DNA of 7,372 nucleotides from Planctomycetota bacterium (GTDB lineage: Bacteria > Planctomycetota > PUPC01 > JACPCR01): positions 1 through 7,372 of the forward strand of contig JASLXP010000917.1 in the NCBI GenBank assembly GCA_030740295.1. Direction: 5' to 3'. How positions within the stretch are numbered: the stretch's first letter is position 1; every line of letters starts with the position of its first letter. A program made the position numbers and the translations under genes. Shown here piece after piece: positions 1 through 6,800 of the stretch. The notes below the pieces were generated by a model. The model searched no databases, was not told where the DNA came from, and saw only the letters and a program-made list of their open reading frames with translations.

Positions 1-348
1 ACCCAGTGCCGCAAGATCGCCGTGCTCTGCGAATGGTTCGGCATTCAGACCGCATGGCAGGAGGGCGCGGACAACGACCCGGTGAACCAGTTAGCCGCGT
101 GCCACCTGGACATGGCGAGCACCAGCTTCGGGATTCAGGAAGAAAACCACTTTACTGACGCGGAGCTGGAAGCCTTCCCCGGCCACGCGGAGATCAGGGG
201 TGGCTACATGTACCCGAATGAGAATCCGGGCTTGGGCATCGACATCAATGAAGAGAAAGCCGCCGCTCTGCTGGATACCGAAGCTGTCAGCCAACCACAC
301 CGTTACGAACCTGACCGCCGCCCTGATGGATCTATTGTGAGGCCATAG
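1..348 (+). CDS. RspA / D-mannonate dehydratase-like enolase-superfamily protein, C-terminal part (5' end outside window)
   Basis: The frame is open from base 1 to a TAG at 346-348, giving the last 115 residues of a protein that in this family is about 400 residues long. It matches the C-terminal end of the RspA/ManD branch of the mandelate racemase (enolase) superfamily. Recognisable pieces are the FGIQE motif at visible residues 43-47, the F-P-G segment followed by G-Y-M-Y-P, the PGLGIDIN segment, and the ending P-D-G-S-I-V-R-P. Family members are Mg-dependent enzymes that abstract a proton next to a carboxylate, and the characterised ones dehydrate sugar acids such as mannonate or gluconate. 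The substrate here is unknown. Where E. coli RspA and ManD-type proteins carry a His-Gly-Pro motif, this one reads Trp-Gln-Glu-Gly (visible residues 19-22), so mannonate dehydratase should not be assumed. The downstream acetyltransferase gene overlaps its stop by one base, which implies co-transcription. Confidence 0.85.
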   Translation, partial: TQCRKIAVLCEWFGIQTAWQEGADNDPVNQLAACHLDMASTSFGIQEENHFTDAELEAFPGHAEIRGGYMYPNENPGLGIDINEEKAAALLDTEAVSQPHRYEPDRRPDGSIVRP

Positions 349-953
349 TGAGCACGCCAGTTACCGTCGACGACATTATCCAAACCCCTTCGATTATCAC
401 TTCCACCGTTACTACGGGGGCCGGTGAAGAAGTGCTGTTCCGCCCTCTCGCCATGGACGACACCAAACTGCTCGGAGTGTATTTCATCAACTTGAGTGCT
501 GAAACGAGGGATATGTTTGGGCCGCACCCTTTCGATCAGAAGACCGCGGACAGGCTCTGCGAGGAACTCGATCCCAGGGAAACACTCCGCATGATTGGAA
601 TCAGCGAGATGGAAGGCCGGTCCCGGGTTGTCGGATATTTCCTTTTGAGGTTTGGTATTCCCGAAGGCACGATTCAACGCTATCGAGGCTTCGGCTTCGA
701 TCTCGATGACGCACAGGACTGCCTTATCGCACCGTCGGTCGCGGACGATTACCAGGATCGGGGACTGGGCTCATTGCTGTTCCGGGAAACAATAGAAATC
801 GCACGCCGGGAAGGGCGCCGCCACGTGGTTCTTATGGGCGGGGTCCGAAGTGTGAACGAGAGGGGCATTTACTTTTACGAGAAATTCGGGTTCGTCATCG
901 CGGGCGAGTTCGAAAGTCGCGGAAATAACTTTGATATGTATCTGACGCTCTGA
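348..953 (+). CDS. GNAT-family N-acetyltransferase
   Basis: A 201-residue protein whose C-terminal half is a GNAT acetyl-CoA-dependent acyltransferase domain. The pyrophosphate-binding motif is visible as Q-D-R-G-L-G (residues 136-141) just after the beta-4 strand (D-C-L-I-A-P). The closing GNAT signature Y-F-Y-E-K-F-G-F lies at about residues 175-182. The N-terminal part, with F-R-P-L at about 31-34, is the usual acceptor-side start of the fold. No signal peptide or membrane segment is seen, so it is probably cytoplasmic. The acceptor (small amine, amino sugar or protein) cannot be inferred. The GTG start at 348-350 shares its first G with the upstream TAG stop, and a modest GTGAGG sequence at 337-342 precedes it by five bases. 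This supports translational coupling. The next in-frame ATG (about residue 36) lies inside the conserved domain, so GTG is preferred. Confidence 0.88.
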   Translation: MSTPVTVDDIIQTPSIITSTVTTGAGEEVLFRPLAMDDTKLLGVYFINLSAETRDMFGPHPFDQKTADRLCEELDPRETLRMIGISEMEGRSRVVGYFLLRFGIPEGTIQRYRGFGFDLDDAQDCLIAPSVADDYQDRGLGSLLFRETIEIARREGRRHVVLMGGVRSVNERGIYFYEKFGFVIAGEFESRGNNFDMYLTL

Positions 954-1062
954 GAGCTTGCCGCTGATTCGGGCGTCGATTGGCGACGAAAAGGAATGCC
1001 GCGGCGTTTTCTGCAAGTGTAAGGAAGTCATGGCACAGTTCGGTCGTCTTCGCTAATTCGGT
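954..1062 (+). other. 109-bp gap between acetyltransferase and oxidoreductase
   Basis: There is no clear promoter and no terminator. A weak 5-bp inverted repeat (CGTCG at 974-978, CGACG at 984-988) has no following T-run. The only notable item is the eight-codon reading frame at 1030-1056, annotated separately. Whether the oxidoreductase is transcribed with the two upstream genes or from its own promoter in this gap cannot be decided from sequence. Confidence 0.5.
1021..1056 (+). promoter_or_regulatory. Possible leader ORF (8 codons) with its own Shine-Dalgarno sequence, upstream of the oxidoreductase
   Basis: AAGGAAG at 1021-1027 sits a few bases before an ATG at 1030. That ATG opens a frame of eight codons (MAQFGRLR) closed by TAA at 1054-1056. 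The stop is six bases before the oxidoreductase ATG at 1063, and both are in the same frame. The oxidoreductase ATG itself has no recognisable Shine-Dalgarno sequence. Ribosomes may therefore load here, terminate and re-initiate at 1063, coupling the two. The alternative is that this ATG is a decayed or chance start. The peptide has no run of one amino acid that would suggest classical attenuation. Confidence 0.3.
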
Positions 1063-2052
1063 ATGCCCAGACACAGAATCCTCGTCATCGGCTCGGGATC
1101 GATCGGTGAGCGTCACATTCGCTGCTTCCAGGCTACCGGGCGCGCGGAGGTCAGTTTCTGCGAGGTGAATGATGAACTGCGATCGACGATCGCAGACCGG
1201 TACGGCGTGCCCGCGTTTGTATCGACCGGGGCCACCGATGGGCACAACTTTGATGCCGCGGTCATCTGTGTGCCCGCGCATTTGCATGTTCCGCTCGCTC
1301 TCGATATGGCCGGATATGGCCGGCACCTGCTGATTGAGAAGCCGCTGAGCACCTCCATGGATGGTGTTCAAGAGCTCCGGCAGGTCATCGATGAGAAACA
1401 TTTGCGTGCGGCAGTTGCTTACGTGTGGCGCCATCATCCGGGACTGCGAATGATGCGTGAGATTTTAACGGAGGGATCGCTCGGCCGGCCGATGCAACTC
1501 ATCGTGAATGGTGGCCAGCATTTTCCTACCCACCGGCCGGCGTATCGTGAGATCTATTACACGGATCATGCTACCGGTGGTGGCGCGATTCAGGACGCGT
1601 TAACCCATACGCTAAACGTGGGCGAGTGGCTGTTTGGTCCAATTGAACGGTTAACCTGCGACGCGGCGCATCAGGTGCTTGAAGGGGTCGAAGTGGAGGA
1701 TACGGCCCACGTACTGGCCAGACACGGAGAGGTGATGGCTTCCTATAGCTGCAATCAGTTCATGGCCCCGAACGAGGGTGTCTATACGGTCGCGTGCGAG
1801 CGAGGAACGGTTCGAGTCGAAGTGCATAACGGTACGTGCGCGTGGATGGACAGTCCCGGCGGCGACTGGCGCATCGAGACATTCGAGCTGCCGGCTCGCG
1901 ATGATCCCTTCATGTGGCAGGCGACTCACTTTATGGATTTCATCGAGGGCAAGGGCGGCCCCGCATGCAGCCTCGAGGAAGGCATCCAGACGCTGCAAGT
2001 GAATCTGGCGGCTTTGGATGCAGCCGAGAAACAGGTGTGGGTTGAGCTGTGA
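1063..2052 (+). CDS. Gfo/Idh/MocA-family NAD(P)-dependent oxidoreductase
   Basis: A 329-residue protein, a normal length for the Gfo/Idh/MocA family (glucose-fructose oxidoreductase, inositol dehydrogenase, rhizopine catabolism). The N-terminal Rossmann fold shows the dinucleotide motif G-S-G-S-I-G-E-R-H at 10-18. The family's E-K-P motif at 92-94 supplies the conserved lysine K93. The C-terminal alpha/beta domain carries G-G-G-A-I-Q-D-A-L-T-H at 172-182, where D178 and H182 match the usual catalytic Asp/His positions. Members oxidise or reduce a hydroxyl on sugars, inositols or sugar derivatives; the substrate is not determinable here. No signal peptide is visible, unlike the secreted members, so it is likely cytoplasmic. 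ATG at 1063 is the first start after an in-frame TAA at 1054 and places the Rossmann motif at the expected distance. It lacks a Shine-Dalgarno sequence. The neighbouring enolase-superfamily gene is consistent with a sugar-acid pathway. Confidence 0.9.
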   Translation: MPRHRILVIGSGSIGERHIRCFQATGRAEVSFCEVNDELRSTIADRYGVPAFVSTGATDGHNFDAAVICVPAHLHVPLALDMAGYGRHLLIEKPLSTSMDGVQELRQVIDEKHLRAAVAYVWRHHPGLRMMREILTEGSLGRPMQLIVNGGQHFPTHRPAYREIYYTDHATGGGAIQDALTHTLNVGEWLFGPIERLTCDAAHQVLEGVEVEDTAHVLARHGEVMASYSCNQFMAPNEGVYTVACERGTVRVEVHNGTCAWMDSPGGDWRIETFELPARDDPFMWQATHFMDFIEGKGGPACSLEEGIQTLQVNLAALDAAEKQVWVEL

Positions 2053-2053
2053 T

Positions 2054-3427
2054 TCAGTCTTCGCCGAATTCCCCAAGCCGCTTGCGCAGGTAATTGCGCG
2101 AGACACCGAGAAGCTTTGATGCATGAACTTTGTTGCCATCAGTTCTTCTCAACGCGTATTTGAAGAGCTCGCGTTCGAACTCATCCTTCATCTGCTCGTA
2201 AAGGTCTTCGTTGATAGCATTCAGCTTCTGCGGGTCCAGTGCGACAGGGCCATCGGGCGAGCCAGAGTTCTTGTCAATGATGTTTAGATGTTCAGGCAGA
2301 ATGATGCCGCCCGGTGCGGAGATTGCTGCGCTTGCGAGGGAGTTCCGCAATTGCCGGATATTCCCCGGCCAGTCGTAATCAAGCAGATGCTTCATCGCGT
2401 CCACGGACAGCAACGCGGATGGTTTACCCGATTCGTGAGTGACCTGCCCCAACAGGTACTCGCAGAGCTCCGGCAAATCTTCTTTACGAGTACGCAGGGG
2501 TGGGAGATGAAGTTGGACCACGTTCAGGCGAAAATAGAGATCTTCCCGGAATCGTCCTTCCTCGACTTCTACAGCCAGGTTGCGATTGGTCGCGGCGATG
2601 AGCCGGACGTCGCAGCTAAGCGTTGCTGATCCGCCCACTCGCTCGAATGTCTTCTCCTGAATCACTCGCAGCACCTTGGCCTGCGTCATTGGCGACATCT
2701 CACCAATCTCGTCAAGGAAAATCGTGCCGCCATCCGCCTGTTCGAAGCGGCCGATGCGCTGCTCGTGCGCGTCGGTAAACGAGCCCTTTTCATGACCGAA
2801 GAGCTCGCTCTCCAGGATGCTGTCCGGCAGCGACGCGCAATTCACAATGACCAGGGCTGAACGGTTGCGTTTACTGTGCTGATGAATGGCCCGGGCGACG
2901 AGTTCTTTGCCTGTGCCGCTGTCGCCGGTAATCAGGACGGTCGCGTCGGAAGCCGCGGACTGCCCGATACTCTTGTAAACATCGAGCATAGGTTTTGAAC
3001 GCCCTATCAGACGCTCGCCTTTTGCAGGCTGCGGTGCTTCAAATTCCACCTGTATTTTTATTCGATCGCCGAGGTCGATGGCCTTGGTGGCGACCTCTCT
3101 TAGGATCTCTTTCTCGACGGGCTTCGTCAGGTAATCGAACGCGCCATTCAGCATCGCCTGGATTGCACTGTCAGTATCCAGCGACCCAGTGACCATAACA
3201 ACCGGCAACTGCGGGCAGGCTTCCCGCAACTTCACCAGCGTCTGGATACCGTCCATGCCCGGCATTTTGAAGTCGGTGACCGCCAGGTCGACCTCCTGTG
3301 CCTGGACAATCGCCAAAGCAGCTTCACCGCTTTCCACCGCGATGATTTTGCCTGCAAGATCATTCAGGAACGCGCTAACCACCATTCGGTCTGCCGGGCT
3401 GTCATCAACAATGAGGATGGTGGACAT
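2054..3427 (-). CDS. NtrC-family sigma54-dependent response regulator (REC - AAA+ - Fis HTH)
   Basis: A 457-residue cytoplasmic transcription activator with the three classical domains. The receiver (about 1-120) has the acidic pair D8/D9, phosphoacceptor D52 in D-F-K-M-P-G-M-D-G, T80 and K102. The AAA+ domain (about 138-365) has Walker A G-D-S-G-T-G-K-E at 168-175, Walker B T-I-F-L-D-E at 235-240, the F-R-E-D-L-Y-F-R-L arginine-finger region at 293-301 and sensor II W-P-G-N-I-R-Q-L-R-N at 353-362. The Fis-type helix-turn-helix occupies the last 38 residues. Such proteins oligomerise on phosphorylation and use ATP to remodel sigma54-RNA polymerase. The sigma54-contact loop, usually GAFTGA, reads GSFTDA at 215-220; the key Phe and Thr remain. 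The start gives a standard receiver N-terminus, but its leader is C-rich with no Shine-Dalgarno sequence. It is divergent from the hybrid kinase, its likely partner. Its stop is one base from that of the convergent oxidoreductase. Confidence 0.95.
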   Translation of the reverse strand: MSTILIVDDSPADRMVVSAFLNDLAGKIIAVESGEAALAIVQAQEVDLAVTDFKMPGMDGIQTLVKLREACPQLPVVMVTGSLDTDSAIQAMLNGAFDYLTKPVEKEILREVATKAIDLGDRIKIQVEFEAPQPAKGERLIGRSKPMLDVYKSIGQSAASDATVLITGDSGTGKELVARAIHQHSKRNRSALVIVNCASLPDSILESELFGHEKGSFTDAHEQRIGRFEQADGGTIFLDEIGEMSPMTQAKVLRVIQEKTFERVGGSATLSCDVRLIAATNRNLAVEVEEGRFREDLYFRLNVVQLHLPPLRTRKEDLPELCEYLLGQVTHESGKPSALLSVDAMKHLLDYDWPGNIRQLRNSLASAAISAPGGIILPEHLNIIDKNSGSPDGPVALDPQKLNAINEDLYEQMKDEFERELFKYALRRTDGNKVHASKLLGVSRNYLRKRLGEFGED

Positions 3428-3459
3428 GGGGGATGGGAGGGGGTGACGGAATTGTGGGG
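3428..3459 (+). promoter_or_regulatory. Possible G-quadruplex-forming G-runs at the regulator start codon
   Basis: The + strand has runs of five, three, five and four G at 3428-3432, 3435-3437, 3439-3443 and 3456-3459. The first loops are 2 and 1 bases; the last is 12, longer than the canonical limit of 7. The run begins directly at the response regulator start codon, so the regulator mRNA leader is the C-rich complement and the G-strand is its template. A quadruplex is possible but unproven; simple G-richness is the alternative. Confidence 0.3.
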
Positions 3460-3490
3460 TGATGCTGCGAATTTAAGGATTTCTGGCCTT

Positions 3491-3580
3491 GGGCTCTTAA
3501 TCTTTATCGTAATCTCTCTCTTAATCGGGATTGCCAGATCGGGCTCTTAAGAGGTCGTAACTTCAGAATTCGATTAAGAG
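3491..3580. repeat. Cluster of CTCTTAA / TTAAGAG heptamers
   Basis: CTCTTAA occurs at 3494-3500, 3518-3524 and 3544-3550, and its complement TTAAGAG at 3547-3553 and 3574-3580. Start-to-start spacing is 24 to 27 bases. The central copies merge into a perfect 10-bp palindrome, CTCTTAAGAG, at 3544-3553. GGGCTCTTAA is exactly repeated at 3491-3500 and 3541-3550, each followed within a few bases by TCGTAA (3507-3512, 3555-3560), which indicates an imperfect duplication of about 22 bp. This may be a set of binding sites for a regulator or a degenerate intergenic repeat family. Confidence 0.6.
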
Positions 3581-3588
3581 AAGGATTA
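3510..3588. repeat. Long imperfect inverted repeat
   Basis: The 11 bases at 3517-3527 (TCTCTTAATCG) are perfectly complementary to 3571-3581. After a two-base interruption, TAATC at 3510-3514 pairs with GATTA at 3584-3588. The intervening 43 bases contain the CTCTTAAGAG palindrome. The arms could form a cruciform or an RNA hairpin. No T-run follows on the + strand, so this is not a standard intrinsic terminator. Confidence 0.5.
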
Positions 3589-3643
3589 GAGAGAAAGGAA
3601 GCCTTTAAGGTTCGCACCAGTGGAATGATGGATTATTAAAGTT

Positions 3644-3672
3644 GTGGGATTCCGGAGTATTGGGACTCCCAC
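3644..3672. repeat. Hairpin-forming inverted repeat
   Basis: GTGGGATTCC at 3644-3653 pairs with GGACTCCCAC at 3663-3672 over ten positions with one mismatch, around a 9-base loop. An alternative stem GGAGT (3654-3658) with ACTCC (3665-3669) uses part of the same right arm, so the two folds exclude each other. No T-run follows on the + strand. It lies about 130 bases before the kinase start and may be an operator, an RNA leader structure or a mobile palindrome. Confidence 0.45.
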
Positions 3673-3758
3673 ACGCTGGCTGAGACCTTACTCCTTCACG
3701 CTACCAGATTCTGTTCCAACATGCATACGTGAGTTTTACTGATTTACTGGCGACAGAG

Positions 3759-3793
3759 ATCCTGAATCCTGAATTCAGATTCCTGATTCCTGA
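3759..3793. repeat. Five-unit 7-bp tandem repeat immediately before the kinase start
   Basis: The sequence divides exactly into five heptamers: ATCCTGA, ATCCTGA, ATTCAGA, TTCCTGA, TTCCTGA. Two adjacent pairs are identical and the middle unit makes the palindrome CTGAATTCAG (3769-3778) with its neighbour. The array ends 11 bases before the kinase ATG and so occupies the place where a Shine-Dalgarno sequence would be. It could vary in length by slippage. Confidence 0.65.
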
Positions 3794-3804
3794 CAACCAC
3801 TTCA

Positions 3805-6800
3805 ATGAAGCTTGGACTGAAGCTCGCACTGGGCCTCCTGGCCATTCTGGTACTCATGGTTGCCCTGGCCGTGTTTGCGGCACGGCAGGCTAAAGGCGAC
3901 CTTATGGAGTCTGTTGGGCGCAGTACAGTTCTGCTTGCCGAAGAAAAAATCAAACGCCTGGATGCGGGTATCGTGCGCCGCGTGGATGAGTTACAGATGC
4001 TTGCGCAGGAGCCCTGGGTGCAGAGCGCGGTCGCTAATGCGAACAGCAAAACTGAAGGGCTCGATCCCATTGAACGGGAGGCCACGCTGGCACAGTTAGA
4101 AAGGGTCGCGAGCAAGGATGGCACAGCCACCTGGCAGGTCTGGCTCGATTCCGAAATCAGCCGAACGCTTGGAAAAGAGTTCGTTCAGTTTCATGAGAAG
4201 AAATATGGCTACCGGATTTTCGAGCATATTCTTATCACCGATCGTTTCGGCATTCTCTTGGCGCAGGCAGGCAGAAGGCCGACTCTTAGGGTCAGCGATG
4301 AAGCATGGTGGCAGCAGGCTCAGACAAAGAACGGGTACGTGTCAAACGCCCGGCTGGATGTCAGTGGAAAGAAACACGTGATCGATGTTGCCGTCAGCGT
4401 TTTCAACCAGGAGCGGCGATTCATCGGCGTCATCATGGGCGAGTGTGCCTTCGACGGGATCGTACAGGAATCTCAGATTTCATCAGACAGCTATGAAACT
4501 TCTGAGATTCGCCTCATTGATGCCAGTGCCCGGCTGATTTACTCCAGCCTTGAGTATCGCTTTCTTGCGGATCTGTCCGCCGAGGATTTTTTTGCGGGGC
4601 TCAAGGGCCGCAGGGGCTTCTTTGTGGCTCAGCATGGGGACAGCGAAGGACTTTTTTCTTACGCCAGCTCAGACGGCTATCGCTCGTGGCCCGGCCTTGG
4701 GTGGAGGCTGGTTGTCCGGCATGATGTCGATGAGGTTCTCAAGCCCATTGCGCAGCTCAATTATTCGATCCTGCTGATCGCTGTCATGGCCATTCTGCCC
4801 GCGCTTGCGATTGCTTTTGCACTGGCCCGCAGCATCACCCGGCCGATTCGTTTGCTGACGCAGGCAACGGAAAAGATCTCAGAAGGTGAAGAACCCGGCC
4901 TGGACACGTCCATGCTCAGCTCGGGTGATGAGCTGGGCGAATTGGCGAGGTCCTTCAGCAGCATGTCCGGCGCACTGCGTATGCGGCAGAAGCAGTTTCG
5001 CGATCTCTTTGATAACTCTCCCGACCCGATTCTCATACACGATACTCGTGAGACCATCCTCGATGTCAGCCATGCAGCAACGGAGCTTCTTGGCCGAGAC
5101 CGAGGCCAGCTTATCGGTACCAACATGCTGGATCTTTTTGTGGGCGGAGAGCAGGCAGCGATGGATTCGCGCTCGCTCAAAAAGGGTGAAATTCATGCCT
5201 TCACAGCGACCGTGAAACGCTCGAATGGCGTGAGCGTTCCTGTTGAAGTCCGTTGCAGCCGTATCGAGTACGACGGTGCCCGGGCATCGCTGCTGCACGT
5301 CCGTGATGTCACTGAGCGTAAGCTCTCGGAACAGGCACTTCGAAACGCCCGCGATGAGCTGGAGGCCCGAGTAGAGGAACGGACCTCTCAACTGAATCAA
5401 GCCAACACTCAATTGGAGGAAGACCTACGCAAGAGGGAACAGGCCGAGCGCGAGCTACTCGAAAGTGAAGAAAAGCTGCGGGAGGCCATCAAGGTTGCAG
5501 AGGCCGCCAGCCGCACCAAAAGCGACTTTCTCGCCAACATGTCGCACGAAATCCGAACTCCGATGAATGGTGTTCTCGGAATGACCGAACTGCTGTTCAA
5601 GACCGGCCTCGATGAAGACCAGAGAGAGTATGCAGACGTCGTCCGCGCCTCCGCTGAATCACTTCTCACCATCCTGAATGACATCCTCGATATCTCGAAG
5701 GTCGAAGAAGGAAAGCTCGACATCGAACACATTCCTTTTGATCTGCGTGCCACTCTCGATCAGGTGACAGAGAGCCTTGCCTATCGTGCCCGGCAGAAGG
5801 GCCTCGAGTTCATCCTTCATTACACACCTGATGCTCCCCGGCATGTTGTCGGCGACCCCGGCCGAATCCGGCAGGTGATCACCAACCTGGCCGGCAATGC
5901 GATTAAATTTACCCACTCCGGCCATGTGGTCATCCGTGTGCAGGCAGCAGAGAGCCAGGAGGAGTCCACGCTACTGCGGCTCTCGGTCGAAGATACCGGT
6001 ATAGGCATTCCCCGGGATCGCCACGAAGCTGTTTTTGAAAAGTTCACCCAGGCCGATTCCACTACTACGCGCCAGTACGGCGGTACCGGTCTCGGGCTTT
6101 CCATATCACGTGAGCTGATTCAGATCATGGGAGGCCGAATGGGGCTCGAAAGCTCGCCCGGCCAGGGTTCTACTTTCTGGTTCGAACTGAAGATGCCCTT
6201 GCCTGCAGAGCCGCCGGCGCCCGAAATGCCGCTTGCGGATCTGAACGGCCTCAGAGTTCTCATCGTTGATGACAATGAAATCAGCCGCAAGGTTTTGAGC
6301 GAAGAACTCTCTTCGGAAGGAATAGAAGGCAAGGAATGCAATAACGGCGTAGAGGCCGTGACCGTCCTTAGAGAAGCCGCGGCGAAGGGAGATCCCTTTG
6401 ATGCGGCCCTCGTCGATCAGAACATGCCGGGAATGGACGGGGAAAGCCTTGGCAGGCTGATAAAGGAAGAGCCGTCCATCTCCGATGCCGTCCTGATACT
6501 CCTGACGTCCGCGGGACAGCGCGGGGACGCGAACCGATTCAAAGCTGCCGGCTTCGAAGGCTACCTCACCAAACCGGTGCGCTCGCGTGTTTTGCTGCAG
6601 GCTTTATCCGCTGCCATCGGTGTGGCCAAAAGCGGACAGCCCGCGGCCCTGGTCACCCAGCACAGTCTTGCGGAATCGGCCATGCAAAACGCAGCCGGGC
6701 AGAATGACGATCATTTCAGCGCACGGGTTCTGATTGTTGAGGACAACTCCGTGAATCAACAGGTCGCGCTCGGCATGCTGCGCCTGCTGGGCTGTGATGT

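Larger units (their letters stand above)
3428..3804. other. Divergent intergenic region (377 bp) between response regulator and hybrid kinase
   Basis: This gap is visibly richer in A+T than the flanking genes and contains no convincing coding sequence. It must hold both divergent promoters, but no clear sigma70 or sigma54 (GG-N10-GC) promoter could be identified on either strand. From left to right it contains G-runs at 3428-3459, CTCTTAA boxes within 3491-3580 that form part of a long inverted repeat, a short CCTTTAAGG palindrome at 3602-3610, a mismatched 10-bp hairpin at 3644-3672, and a 7-bp tandem array at 3759-3793. The density of short repeats is typical of mobile or slippage-prone intergenic DNA, or of a multi-operator control region. 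Sequence alone does not separate these. Confidence 0.7.

Noticed and set aside
974..988. Small stem-loop after the acetyltransferase as a terminator
   Set aside because: There are only five base pairs and no following T-run.
895..1437. 180-codon open frame on the - strand
   Set aside because: It lies opposite the start of the well-supported oxidoreductase and the end of the acetyltransferase, and its translation shows no recognisable domain.
2084..2099. GCGCA/TGCGC inverted repeat near the convergent stops as a terminator
   Set aside because: It sits within the helix-turn-helix codons of the regulator, has five base pairs and no T-run; probably chance.
3491..3588. Possible CRISPR array from repeated CTCTTAA
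   Set aside because: The repeats are only 7 to 10 bases, occur in both orientations, and the intervals are not spacer-like; no cas gene is nearby.
3428..3804. Sigma54 (-24/-12) or sigma70 promoter for the divergent genes
   Set aside because: TGGCA on the - strand near 3531-3536 and ATTGCC on the + strand lack the partner element at the right spacing; no convincing -35/-10 pair was found by eye.
3744..4130. 128-codon open frame on the - strand reaching into the intergenic region
   Set aside because: It overlaps the kinase N-terminal membrane and sensor region; the Ser/Arg-rich, motif-free translation is typical of an antisense shadow.
4879..5412. 177-codon open frame on the - strand
   Set aside because: It lies entirely inside the HAMP/PAS part of the hybrid kinase, whose frame has clear motifs on the + strand; an antisense shadow.
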